DNA of 64,000 nucleotides from Clostridium uliginosum (GTDB lineage Bacteria; Bacillota; Clostridia; Clostridiales; Clostridiaceae), in the NCBI RefSeq assembly GCF_900112485.1, contig NZ_FOMG01000011.1, forward strand, positions 1-64,000, written 5' to 3'. The notes under the pieces were generated by a model. The model was not told the DNA's origin. It was given only the letters and a program-made list of their open reading frames with translations, and did no database searches. Positions 8,678-17,384 of the stretch are shown piece by piece. Position numbers and translations under genes: made by a program. Each line of letters begins with the position of its first letter. Within the stretch, counting starts at the first letter, position 1.

Positions 8678-8705
8678 ATATCTTTAAAAATATGTTGCAT
8701 ATTGA

Positions 8706-8776
8706 TAAGGCACATGAAAGAAAACAATAGATCACATATACATGTACACTGGTCTATTATTTTTTTAATATGACTA
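8706..8776. repeat. Family B short palindrome
   Basis: TAAGGCACATGAAAGAAAAC and the arm AATAGATCA pair with TGGTCTATTATTTTTTTAATATG. It is a compact copy lying 29 bases after the stop of the 7253 gene and could act as a terminator. Confidence 0.65.
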
Positions 8777-8825
8777 AATCAAACAACTGAAATGAAATAT
8801 ATAAATTAAAATCAATGAAATATAA

Positions 8826-8863
8826 AGTCTTAGGTGCTAATTCAGAGCATCTAAGGCTTTTTT
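8826..8863 (+). terminator. Rho-independent terminator
   Basis: The stem AGTCTTAGGTGCT (8826-8838) pairs with AGCATCTAAGGCT (8846-8858), followed by TTTTT. It is the clearest intrinsic terminator between the 7253 and 9112 genes. Confidence 0.75.
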
Positions 8864-9002
8864 ATGTTGCAATTAACTGTATATAGATGGATTGTTTATG
8901 GGTATATTATTCATATTTTACAGTTTACTGGGTTACATAATGGGAAAAGTTTGTTATTATGGTATTATAGTAGATAATAGGAACTATTAGGAACTAATAA
9001 GC

Positions 9003-9073
9003 TTAGGCATTTTCAAAAGATAACAAGTCAATATATAAGCATCTTTGACTTGTTATTTTATTTCATATGCCTT
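9003..9073. repeat. Family B short palindrome
   Basis: TTAGGCATTTTCAAAAGATA with AACAAGTCAA pairs with TTGACTTGTTATTTTATTTC ATATGCC. It lies directly upstream of the RBS of the 9112 gene, so it is within its leader or marks its upstream boundary. Confidence 0.65.
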
Positions 9074-9111
9074 AAGGAATTAGAGATTTACATAAAGCGG
9101 AGGTAATATCA

Positions 9112-12100
9112 ATGAAAAATGTAGTTTTAAAAAAGGCAGTAGCAGCAGTTTTGGCCGCCACAACAATTTTAACAGTAGTTCCAGTGGGGGCTTCAGCTGC
9201 TTGGATAAGAGAAGGCCAAAGTAACTGGAGCTGGAATGAAAGTGGAGCAACTTTTATAGGATGGAAAAATATTGATGGAAATTGGTATTATTTTGATAAT
9301 AATGGAATTATGATAACTGGATGGATTAATAACTGGGGGAATTGGTATTACACAGATAGTAGTGGCGTAATGCAAAATGGTATAATTGAAGTTAATGGAA
9401 AAGTTTATGCACTAGGATCAGATGGAGTTATGCAAACAGGAAGAATTTCAATTAATGGACAATCTTATAATTTTGATGAAAATGGTATTGCAACAGGAGA
9501 TAGAATTCCTAGTGCTAATAAGACTTTTGATGTTGCTAATAATGTTTTACCAGGAGGTTATAAACCACCATACAGTAGTGATGGGAATTTGTGGGGAGCA
9601 GCTTCATCAAATAATACAAATTCATCAAGTAAATCAAATTCCTCAAATAACTCGAGTTCATCAAGTGATGATATGTTTGAAAATGCTAAAGAAATTATAG
9701 TTAAGTATAAGGTAACTTTTGATTCAAATGGTGGAAGTAAGGTATCTTCAATAAATGGTGTGAAATCAGGAAAAACAATAGATTTACCAGATGAACCTAC
9801 AAAAGATGGTTATAAATTTGATGGTTGGTATAAAGATGATGATGATTTTGAAAAGGAATTTACAGAGGATACAAAAGTAAGAGCTGATATTAAATTGCAT
9901 GCAAAATGGGTAAAATCAGATGGATCTGCGGATACAAAACCAGATACAAAGCCAGGTGAACAAGTAGTGCTACTTTCTAAAGTAATTACTAATAATATAT
10001 CAGGAAAAGACAGTGTTAAAGTGAGCGCAAGGGCCACTAATTATACAAATGGAGCAAAAGCTACGATTGAATTATTTGAAAAGTCTACTGGAACTGTAGT
10101 AAAGACAGAAACTGTAGATATAGGATCAAGGGGTCTTATAAGCTATACATTTACAGGAGTAGGCGTAGGGACTTATACAGCTAAAGTAACTGTTGGGACA
10201 GTGAGTGCTAGTTCAGAAGAATTTAATGTTATATCATCTTCAGATGCAGCAGACACTGCTATTAAAAAAGATGCAGAAGCACTTAGCTTAGGTGATTTAA
10301 GTTTTGTAATATCAGATTTTAATTTACCAACGGGAGGAAGTTATGGAACAACTATTACTTGGGCATCAGATAATGAAGATATTATTAGTAAAGATGGAAA
10401 AGTGAAAAGACCAAATGGAACTGATACTAAAGAAGTAAAATTGACAGCAACTATATCAAAAGAGGGTGGACTTTCAGTCAAAAAAGACTTTACAGTAACT
10501 GTTAAGAATTTAGATGAAAAATTAAAGTCAGCTGTACAAGAAATTAATATTGCAATGGCTACAACTAGTGATGCAGCAGCAAAGTTTAGTGCTATTAAAA
10601 CAAAACTTGATGACAAAGAAATTATGGTTGTATTTGGAGTAAGTAAAGAAGAATATGCAAACTATGTAGCATTGAAAGTAACTGGTGATAAGTATCAAAT
10701 AGAAGTGGCAAAAGGAGTTTACGATGCAAGTAGGGGTAAAGCTTATGTAGAAGATGAAAATGGAGCAAAAGCAATTAAAACTGCATTCAATACTGGAGTT
10801 AAAAAACAAACCAGTCAAAAGGGGATAGATGATAAGAATTCACAAGGAGAAAAAGATTTAGTAGCTGCAAGAGAAAAATTAATAAAACTAATAAATGAAT
10901 ATGAAGCTAAATCAGATGTAACTGAGGATAAATATACAGCAAGTAGTTGGAAGGCATACCAAAATGCATTAGCACAAGCAAAGGATGCACAAGATAGAAC
11001 AAGTATAAATTTTGTACAAAGTTCAATGGAAAAATTAAAATATGCATTCGATAATTTGACTGGAGCTTATTTAGTAAATATAGATATTAATTTAAATGGT
11101 ACAGTATGGGGTGGATTTAGAACAGTAACCTTAGAAAAAGGATCAGAAAAGATAGAAGCAAAAGATACAGAAACAGGAGTTAAGGCATCTTTAATAAATG
11201 GAAGATATAAAATAGTTGTTGATGGTGAAGATACTGGTAAAATAATAGAAATAACTAATGCTAGTCCAACTAAAATAGTATTAGATTATTATACAATAAA
11301 TTTAAAAATGAAAACATCAGACTTAGTAAGAGGTGAAATAATTAAAGGAACTTATGGTGATAAGAATATTGCAAGTGAACTTCAAGGATCAAAAATGGTG
11401 CTTGGAGGGAAAGAGTTAACTATTAAAGTAAATGGTACAAGTAGCAATGTAAACATAAAGAACTTCAAGTATGCATGGTCAGAAGAAAATATTGTAAAGT
11501 CAGAAGGTCAAACATTTGTAATTAATGAGGTTAAAAATAAATTAGATTTAATATGTAAAATTACACCAGATGACCGTTTGATAAATAAGATTTTAGTTTC
11601 CAGTGATAGTTCAGGTAAAGTTACAGTTAAGGCAGATGCATTTAATGTTGGATCAGAAACAATAAAAGCTGAATTAATGCAAAATGGAAAAGTAATTGAA
11701 AATGGAACATGTAATATGAAAAAAGATTCAGAAGCGGAAGATAATTTTATAGCAGAATTTAATAATATAGCAACCGGTAGTTATATAGTAAGGGTAACAA
11801 TTAGCTCAGGTGATAATGCAGTAAGTAACGAAGCGAGAGTTGTTGTAAAGCAAATAGATTCAAACTTAGTTAAGGCGATACAAGAAATTAATGGAGCAAT
11901 AGATAAGGGAACAGAGGGGGATAAATTTACATCTTTAAAAACAGCAATTGAAGTAAATTATACAAATTTTAAAATAACTAATGAAGAGTATAATTTATAT
12001 AAAGCTCTGGAAACTTCAACAGAGCCAAAAGATAAATATCAAATAGAAGTCTTAAAAGCAGTTTATGCAGGTAGTAATCAAAAAGCTTATTCGTTAGATG

Positions 12101-12966
12101 AAACTGGAGCAGAATCTATTAGAAGTAAATTCACTGCTGCGGTTACAACTCAAACAAATGAAAAGAAGAAAGTGGAAGATAATGTAACTGCAGCTGCAGA
12201 ATTGGCAAAAGCAAAAGAAGATTTAACAGCATTAATAGATGGTGAAATTGGTACAGATCGTAATAATCCACAATATATAAAAGATGAGGTTAAGTATACT
12301 GTGGAAAGCTGGAAGATTTATTCAGATTCAATAATTAAAGCATTAAATGCTGAAAAAGTTCAAAATCCTACTTTAGTAAATGTAATAAAAGCAAAAACTG
12401 ACTTAGAATCTGCAAAGACTCAATTACAATTAGGATATGAAGCAACAATAAAGGTTACAAAAGATGGAACTGCATATGATAATTTTGGTATAGTAACTTT
12501 AAAACAAAAGACATTAAATATAATACAATCAAAAGAAATAGCAACAGAAAAACCAGAAACGGGTGTTGTTAAGGCAAGTAGATTGGCAAATGGAGAATAT
12601 GAAATCTTTATTAATAATAAAGATACTGGTGACACTATAACAATAAAAGATGGTGTAAGTGGAAATAAAGAACTAAAATACTATACAGTTAGTTTTAATT
12701 TAGATAAATCAGAAGAATTAGTTAATAGTACAATAACTGCAAAATATAATGATAAGGATATTATTAAATCTGGAGATGTAGTACTAGGAGGCCAAAATTT
12801 AACTGTTACAGCAATTGGTAAAAGTAGTGTTTCAGGTGTAAGCAACTTTATTTATACATGGACAGGGTTAACAAATATACCAACAGATAATGCATCAATA
12901 GTTACAGAGCATACAGTTGGAAAGAAATTAGATATAACCTGTAAAATTAGCACACCTGGAGTGTAA
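9112..12966 (+). CDS. Very large secreted multidomain protein with N-terminal choline-binding-type repeats
   Basis: The ATG at 9112 follows GCGGAGGTAATATCA. The signal peptide is 1-29 (ASA|A). Unlike the other proteins here, the four or five wall-binding repeats are N-terminal (30-137). A Ser/Asn-rich linker follows, then an InlB B-repeat/Listeria-Bacteroides repeat (about 197-268: VTFDSNGG ... GYKFDGWY ... LHAKWVK), an Ig-like domain (280-375), and an atypical bacterial Ig-like domain (385-470; ITWASDNEDIIS). A roughly 440-residue module then occurs about one and three-quarter times (473-915 and 920-1284). It consists of a helical part (YQIEVAKGVY/YQIEVLKAVY), a FIVAR-like three-helix part (580-650, 1030-1105) and beta domains. 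The second copy ends abruptly at CKISTPGV. No sortase or SLH anchor is seen. Likely a surface adhesin or stalk. Confidence 0.8.
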   Translation: MKNVVLKKAVAAVLAATTILTVVPVGASAAWIREGQSNWSWNESGATFIGWKNIDGNWYYFDNNGIMITGWINNWGNWYYTDSSGVMQNGIIEVNGKVYALGSDGVMQTGRISINGQSYNFDENGIATGDRIPSANKTFDVANNVLPGGYKPPYSSDGNLWGAASSNNTNSSSKSNSSNNSSSSSDDMFENAKEIIVKYKVTFDSNGGSKVSSINGVKSGKTIDLPDEPTKDGYKFDGWYKDDDDFEKEFTEDTKVRADIKLHAKWVKSDGSADTKPDTKPGEQVVLLSKVITNNISGKDSVKVSARATNYTNGAKATIELFEKSTGTVVKTETVDIGSRGLISYTFTGVGVGTYTAKVTVGTVSASSEEFNVISSSDAADTAIKKDAEALSLGDLSFVISDFNLPTGGSYGTTITWASDNEDIISKDGKVKRPNGTDTKEVKLTATISKEGGLSVKKDFTVTVKNLDEKLKSAVQEINIAMATTSDAAAKFSAIKTKLDDKEIMVVFGVSKEEYANYVALKVTGDKYQIEVAKGVYDASRGKAYVEDENGAKAIKTAFNTGVKKQTSQKGIDDKNSQGEKDLVAAREKLIKLINEYEAKSDVTEDKYTASSWKAYQNALAQAKDAQDRTSINFVQSSMEKLKYAFDNLTGAYLVNIDINLNGTVWGGFRTVTLEKGSEKIEAKDTETGVKASLINGRYKIVVDGEDTGKIIEITNASPTKIVLDYYTINLKMKTSDLVRGEIIKGTYGDKNIASELQGSKMVLGGKELTIKVNGTSSNVNIKNFKYAWSEENIVKSEGQTFVINEVKNKLDLICKITPDDRLINKILVSSDSSGKVTVKADAFNVGSETIKAELMQNGKVIENGTCNMKKDSEAEDNFIAEFNNIATGSYIVRVTISSGDNAVSNEARVVVKQIDSNLVKAIQEINGAIDKGTEGDKFTSLKTAIEVNYTNFKITNEEYNLYKALETSTEPKDKYQIEVLKAVYAGSNQKAYSLDETGAESIRSKFTAAVTTQTNEKKKVEDNVTAAAELAKAKEDLTALIDGEIGTDRNNPQYIKDEVKYTVESWKIYSDSIIKALNAEKVQNPTLVNVIKAKTDLESAKTQLQLGYEATIKVTKDGTAYDNFGIVTLKQKTLNIIQSKEIATEKPETGVVKASRLANGEYEIFINNKDTGDTITIKDGVSGNKELKYYTVSFNLDKSEELVNSTITAKYNDKDIIKSGDVVLGGQNLTVTAIGKSSVSGVSNFIYTWTGLTNIPTDNASIVTEHTVGKKLDITCKISTPGV

Positions 12967-13107
12967 ACAGAGTGTTAGATATTATAACATAGTATAAATT
13001 TTAAGATTTTAGAAATATTTATAGAAAAATTTACAAGGGAGTATTATGTTAATATTTAAGATATAATAAAAGTAATGTAGAAATATTTAGGTTAGGAAGT
13101 GAAGTGT

Positions 13108-13458
13108 GTGGATAAAGAAATATTAGAGTTATTGCAAAGGATAGAAGGACGATTTGATAAATTAGAAGTAAGATTTGATAATTTAGAGGGTAAAGTGGAT
13201 AAATTAGAGAACGGACAAGAAAAGATAGTAAACAGGTTAGATGACGTAGACAATAGATTGGATAAAATAGATATTAGATTAGATAATTTAGAAATTGGAC
13301 AAAAAGAAATAAAAGATAAATTAGATGACATTTCATAAGATATGACTGCGGAACTAACTCATATAGCAAATATAGTTAGTGGAGTAGATAAGATAACTGT
13401 AAAAAATTCACACGATATAACTGACTTAAATATTGAGGTAACTAGATTACAAGCTTAA
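13108..13458 (+). pseudogene. Coiled-coil protein gene split by an in-frame TAA
   Basis: The start is taken as GTG 13108 with AGGAAG at 13094-13099. The first 76 codons encode regular heptads (FDKLEVRFDNLEGKVDKLE, then RLDDVDNRLDKIDIRLDNLE), a left-handed coiled coil. A TAA at 13336-13338 interrupts it, but the same frame continues for 39 more codons (DMTAELTHIANIVSG ... ITDLNIEVTRLQA) to TAA at 13456-13458. The continuation keeps heptad character and has no RBS of its own, so I read this as one gene with a nonsense mutation, although a 76-residue product could still be made. Function unknown; similar small coiled-coil proteins occur widely in clostridia. Confidence 0.65.
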
Positions 13459-13521
13459 AAAATAACTGAAAACTATATATAAGGTATTAGTTTTGTATTA
13501 GCTAATACAAAGAAAAAAGTG

Positions 13522-13553
13522 TTGTCTCAAGATGATTTTGAGACAGCTTTTTT
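13522..13553 (+). terminator. Rho-independent terminator
   Basis: TGTCTCAA (13523-13530) pairs with TTGAGACA (13538-13545), followed by GCTTTTTT. A diverged second copy is at 14869-14911. Confidence 0.75.
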
Positions 13554-13559
13554 CATATT

Positions 13560-13769
13560 AGGCTATGTTTTAAAACCGTGTTGATATTGTTACATATTGT
13601 TCAGTGTGCTAAAGAATTGATATAGGAAACTCGACTCATATTCATTCGATGAGTAAGTTCGAGTAATAAAATATAAAATTTTGACTCTCACTTAAGAGTT
13701 CTAAAAGTCCAATTCTAATGCACACTTCACAAAAATGTAACAATATCAACACTATATTAAAACATAGCT
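13560..13769. repeat. Family A palindromic element
   Basis: The ends are AGGCTATGTTTTAAAACCGT GTTGATATTGTTACAT and ATGTAACAATATCAACAC ...TAAAACATAGCTT, an inverted pair about 40 bases long. The centre holds a family F motif (13626-13663, reverse orientation). There is no ORF, so it is non-autonomous. Confidence 0.8.
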
Positions 13770-14015
13770 TTATATTAAGATATCCAAACTAGGATTGAAA
13801 AATTCTATTTGTTGGAAAACTTTCTTTTGGATATAATTATATATAGGTGGAGAGGGTAAACTTAAAGCAAAAATCGAATTATTAATAAGTAGTAGTTTAA
13901 TAAATCTCTTTTTGTTTTTTTATTGTTGCACAAAATGAGTTTAATGTAGTATAACATATGCTAATATAGTATTATTACATTAAAATTTAATTATATTTTA
14001 TTAGGGGTTGATATT

Positions 14016-14372
14016 GTGAATTCTTTATATGTACCTATTTATGCCACACTAAGAAAAATATCTATAGAGTTAGATAAATTAGATTTTATAAAATATGTAT
14101 TTGTATATGGAAGTGTTTCTAAAAAACATATTCATAATGATAGTGACATTGATTTGTTAATAATAGGAACTAAAGATAAAAATATAGAATTAGTGAATAG
14201 TTTATCTAAAATTTTTGATGATTTAGACATTAATGTGGATGTGGATTTTAAGTATTACGAATTTAATAAATTTAAAATCATATATAAAACTAACACATTT
14301 TTAAAATATATTGAAAAAGATTGTAAAACAATTAAGGAGGTACAGAATGAATTATCTAGATTTTGCAAATAA
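14016..14372 (+). CDS. MNT-type nucleotidyltransferase (antitoxin-like)
   Basis: The GTG start at 14016 has AGGGG at 14003-14007. The 118-residue protein has the minimal nucleotidyltransferase signature GS-x10-D-x-D (YGSVSKKHIHNDSDIDLLI, about residues 31-49) and a third candidate Asp in VDVDFKYYEF at about 75-77, so the catalytic triad looks complete. Proteins of this family paired with HEPN proteins are antitoxins; in the characterised MntA/HepT systems the antitoxin adenylylates its HEPN toxin. The HEPN gene overlaps its 3' end by 26 bases, so the two are translationally linked. Confidence 0.8.
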   Translation: MNSLYVPIYATLRKISIELDKLDFIKYVFVYGSVSKKHIHNDSDIDLLIIGTKDKNIELVNSLSKIFDDLDINVDVDFKYYEFNKFKIIYKTNTFLKYIEKDCKTIKEVQNELSRFCK

Positions 14373-14772
14373 AGATTTAAATTCAGCAAAAATATTACAC
14401 AAATATACTGGAGAATATGATAACATTGTTGTGCTATGTCAACAATACTTAGAAAAGGCATTTAAATATCTATTAGATAGAAAATTGGGAGAATTAAGTA
14501 AATCACATAAATTGGTCACATTATCTAAAAAATTAGAAATAAATGAATTAGATAAGTATGAAAATTTTTTAAGAAAAGTACAGGATTATTATTTTGATAA
14601 AAGATATCCAAGTGAGGATTATATGGAAACAATAAAAGAAGAATGTGATGAAGTTGTAAAAACTACTTTAATTATTAAAGAAATTATAGAAGCAGAATTA
14701 AATAAATTAAACAAAGTAAATACAGTAAATACAGAATTAAAACAATGTAATTTATTTGATAACTTGAAATAA
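14347..14772 (+). CDS. HEPN domain protein (toxin-like partner)
   Basis: The ATG at 14347 is chosen because AAGGAGG lies at 14334-14340, six bases upstream; an earlier in-frame start at 14311 has none. The 141-residue all-helical protein fits the HEPN family (NKDLNSAKILHKYTGEYDN ... LCQQYLEKAFKYLL ... KSHKLVTL ... YYFDKRYPSEDY). The Arg-Tyr-Pro after the third helix is typical of the PF05168 branch. I do not see a clear R-x(4-6)-H ribonuclease motif, so activity as an RNase is uncertain. The product may be a non-catalytic partner of the upstream nucleotidyltransferase. The pair lies between direct repeats. Confidence 0.78.
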   Translation: MNYLDFANKDLNSAKILHKYTGEYDNIVVLCQQYLEKAFKYLLDRKLGELSKSHKLVTLSKKLEINELDKYENFLRKVQDYYFDKRYPSEDYMETIKEECDEVVKTTLIIKEIIEAELNKLNKVNTVNTELKQCNLFDNLK

Positions 14773-14832
14773 ATTAGCACCAGTAGGATGTAAATTTTAG
14801 CACTTCAGGAATAAATTTAGTAAAATTTACAA

Positions 14833-15105
14833 TATAGTATTGTACTAGCTAATATAAAGAAAAAAGTGTTGTCTCAAGATGATTTAAAATGATTTTGAGA
14901 CAGTTTTTTTTCATGTTAATCACTGTGTTAAAACTATGTTTATATTGTTATATATTATAAAGTGGGCTAAGAAATTGAACTTTACAAAAATATAACAATA
15001 TTAACACTTTTCTAAAAAATAGCTTCGCATCAAAATAACAAAGTTAGGATTGATAAATTCTATTTGTTGGGAAATTTTATTTTGGATATAATCATATATA
15101 GGTGG
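14833..15105. repeat. Direct repeat, right copy, flanking the MNT/HEPN pair
   Basis: Same block order as 13484-13851: TAGCTAATATAAAGAAAAAAG, terminator hairpin (14869-14911), a shorter decayed family A palindrome (about 14926-15025), then TAGGATTGATAAATTCTATT, TGTTGGGAAATTTT and the TTTTGGATATAATCATATAT block. It starts 60 bases after the HEPN stop codon. Confidence 0.7.
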
Positions 15106-15182
15106 ATATTAATTTTCTAAATATGTCTAAACAGAAGAATGCTTATGTATTTGGGCACTTATATGTGATATAATACTTTATG

Positions 15183-15296
15183 CAACTTACTAAGTAAAAG
15201 CGTATGTGAGTTGAGTTTCATAAGTAAGAATCCAAATTTAATATTTGGTTATTCGAACTTACTCAGCGAACGTATATGAGTCGAGTTTCATATATA
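15183..15296. repeat. Two family F motifs in tandem
   Basis: ACTTACTAAGTAAAAGCGTA TGTGAGTTGAGTTTC (15185-15219) and ACTTACTCAGCGAACGTATA TGAGTCGAGTTTC (about 15257-15289) are two copies of one roughly 33-base motif, about 72 bases apart in the same orientation. Other copies are at 13626-13663 (reverse) and 39873-39906. Confidence 0.65.
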
Positions 15297-15344
15297 AGTC
15301 TAAATTTTACATTATTATATATAATGTATTTTATTTTGAAAAAA

Positions 15345-15434
15345 TGGCTCTGTTTTAATATAGTGTTTATATTGTTACATTTTAGCCCATTGAACAATAT
15401 GTAATAATATCAACACGGTTTAAAAACATAGCCT
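15345..15434. repeat. Family A palindromic element, short
   Basis: GGCTCTGTTTTAATATAGTG and TTATATTGTTACAT at the left pair with ATGTAATAATATCAACACGG TTTAAAAACATAGCC at the right. It lies 87 bases upstream of the prfC start, probably in its leader or promoter area. Confidence 0.7.
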
Positions 15435-15520
15435 AAAAAATATATATGTTGCATTGATAATTTTATATTTTGCAACTTAGAAATTTTGAAAACTTTTTAA
15501 TGTTAGGGAGGAATTTATCT

Positions 15521-17116
15521 TTGGCTGATTATATAAATGAAATTGAAAAGAGAAGAACCTTTGCAATTATTTCCCATCCGGATGCTGGTAAAACTACACT
15601 TACAGAAAAATTATTACTTTATGGTGGTGCTATAAGACTTGCAGGTTCTGTTAAGGCTAGAAAATCATCAAAACATGCAGTTTCTGACTGGATGGAAATT
15701 GAAAAACAAAGAGGTATATCAGTTACTTCTTCAGTAATGCAATTTAATTATGATGGATATTGCATTAATATACTAGATACTCCAGGTCACCAAGACTTCT
15801 CAGAAGATACTTATAGAACACTTATGGCAGCTGATAGTGCAGTAATGGTTATTGATGCTGCAAAAGGTATAGAGGATCAAACAAGAAAGTTATTTCATGT
15901 TTGTGCTTTAAGAGGAATACCTATATTTACGTTTATAAATAAAATGGATAGAGAAGCTCAAGATCCTTTTAAGTTATTAGAGGATATTGAAAATGAACTT
16001 GGAATTAAGACTTATCCAATTAACTGGCCTATAGGTTGTGGTAAGGAATTTAAAGGTGTATTTGAAAGAACTAATAATAGAATATTAGCTTTTAATTCTG
16101 GAAACCATGGTCAAACAGAAGTTAGTTCTGTTGAAGGTGATGTAAATGATGAGATATTTAAGGATCTTTTAGGTGCTCCTTTACATAATAAGCTTATGGA
16201 AGACATAGAGCTTTTAGATATAGCAGGAGATGATTTTGATGAATCAAAGGTTAGAGGAGGAGATCTTACTCCAGTATTCTTTGGATCAGCATTAACAAAC
16301 TTTGGAGTTGAGCCATTTTTAGCTCACTTCTTAAAAATGACTTCATCACCGCTTCCTAGAAATTCAAGTGCAGGTGAGATCAATCCATTTGATAAGGAAT
16401 TCTCAGCGTTTGTCTTTAAGATACAAGCTAATATGAATAAAGCTCATAGAGATAGAATTGCATTTATGAGAATATGTTCAGGAGAATTCAAAAAGGGAAT
16501 GGAAGTTATGCATATGCAAGGCGGAAAGAAGATTAAGCTTGCGCAACCTCAACAATTCTTAGCTCAAGAAAGAGAAATAGTTGAAGAAGCTTATGCAGGA
16601 GATATAATTGGTGTATTTGATCCAGGTATATTCTCAATAGGAGACACTTTATGTACTCCATCAAAGAAATTTAAATTTGAAGGAATACCAGCCTTTGCTC
16701 CAGAACATTTTGCAAGGGTAAGACCAATAGATACAATGAAGAGGAAACAATTCGTAAAAGGTGTTACTCAAATAGCTCAAGAAGGAGCAATTCAAGTATT
16801 TAAAGAAACACATATAGGTATGGAAGAAATCATAGTTGGTGTTGTTGGTGCACTTCAATTTGAAGTATTAGAATACAGATTAAATAATGAGTACAATGTA
16901 GATATTAAGATGGATAGATTATCTTATAGATATGTAAGATGGATAGAAAATAAGGATGTGGACATGGATTCATTAAACTTAACTTCAGATACTAAGAAGG
17001 TAAAAGACTTAAAGGAAAGAAATCTACTTATATTCCAAAACGATTGGGGAATAAGTTGGGCATTAGATCATAATAAGGGATTAATACTTTCAGCTGTGGG
17101 TAAAAGTGAAGAATAG
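15521..17116 (+). CDS. prfC: Peptide chain release factor 3 (GTPase)
   Basis: RF3 is a translational GTPase that removes RF1/RF2 from the ribosome after termination. The start is taken as TTG 15521, with AGGGAGG at 15505-15511 nine bases upstream. This gives 531 residues, the usual RF3 length, and the N-terminus ADYINEIEKRRTFAIISHPD. GTPase motifs are clear: G1 HPDAGKTT (19-26), G2 region with EKQRGISVTSS, G3 DTPGHQDF (about 86-93), G4 NKMDR (about 140-144). The C-terminal half is RF3-specific (RYVRWIENKD ... SWALDHNKGLILSAVG) and intact. It is a single-gene unit between family A and a MITE-like element. Confidence 0.95.
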   Translation: MADYINEIEKRRTFAIISHPDAGKTTLTEKLLLYGGAIRLAGSVKARKSSKHAVSDWMEIEKQRGISVTSSVMQFNYDGYCINILDTPGHQDFSEDTYRTLMAADSAVMVIDAAKGIEDQTRKLFHVCALRGIPIFTFINKMDREAQDPFKLLEDIENELGIKTYPINWPIGCGKEFKGVFERTNNRILAFNSGNHGQTEVSSVEGDVNDEIFKDLLGAPLHNKLMEDIELLDIAGDDFDESKVRGGDLTPVFFGSALTNFGVEPFLAHFLKMTSSPLPRNSSAGEINPFDKEFSAFVFKIQANMNKAHRDRIAFMRICSGEFKKGMEVMHMQGGKKIKLAQPQQFLAQEREIVEEAYAGDIIGVFDPGIFSIGDTLCTPSKKFKFEGIPAFAPEHFARVRPIDTMKRKQFVKGVTQIAQEGAIQVFKETHIGMEEIIVGVVGALQFEVLEYRLNNEYNVDIKMDRLSYRYVRWIENKDVDMDSLNLTSDTKKVKDLKERNLLIFQNDWGISWALDHNKGLILSAVGKSEE

Positions 17117-17158
17117 AGGGTAAAAAAGGTTTTGTATATAGCTATGTTTTAAGTGAAA

Positions 17159-17334
17159 AGGGCTGTCTCAGAATACAAATCATTTAATGGTATTATGTAT
17201 ATTCAAAAAAATAGAAATAACATTTGTGTAAGAAGCATTGAAAAATAACCTTAGCGAAATTTTTCTAGTCTTCTTTAATAAATGTCATTTCTATTTTTTT
17301 GTTATTACTTGACTTGGTAATTCTGAGACAGCCC
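17159..17334. repeat. Palindromic MITE-like element (GGGCTGTCTCAGAAT family), copy 2
   Basis: The ends GGGCTGTCTCAGAATAC and TAATTCTGAGACAGCCC form a clean terminal inverted repeat. Inner arms AAATAGAAATAACATTTGTG and ATAAATGTCATTTCTATTTT also pair. It is the inverted relative of 295-570. It lies between the converging prfC and YcdB-like genes and could end transcription from both sides. Confidence 0.8.
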
Positions 17335-17384
17335 TACTATTTTAAAACATAGCTTTTTATATTATTTTGGTGTAATTAGCTGTT

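Larger units (their letters stand above)
13484..13851. repeat. Direct repeat, left copy, flanking the MNT/HEPN pair
   Basis: This stretch and 14833-15105 share the same order of blocks: a TAGCTAATA...AAAGAAAAAAGTGTTG block with terminator, a family A palindrome, then AGGATTGAAAAATTCTATTT, GTTGG and a TTTTGGATATAATTATATAT AGGTGG block. The copies have diverged, and the left one holds a longer family A element including a family F motif. They bracket the 14016-14772 gene pair. Confidence 0.7.

Noticed and set aside
9422..9700. Alternative-frame ORF inside the 9112 gene
   Set aside because: It is wholly inside a well-supported gene, without RBS, and is low-complexity Gln/His/Ile.
13092..13331. 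Open frame on the minus strand opposite the coiled-coil gene
   Set aside because: It is a mirror of the periodic heptad coding on the plus strand and has no ribosome site.
13484..15105. Phage or integrative element around the MNT/HEPN genes
   Set aside because: There is no integrase, transposase or tRNA attachment site; only direct repeats are seen.
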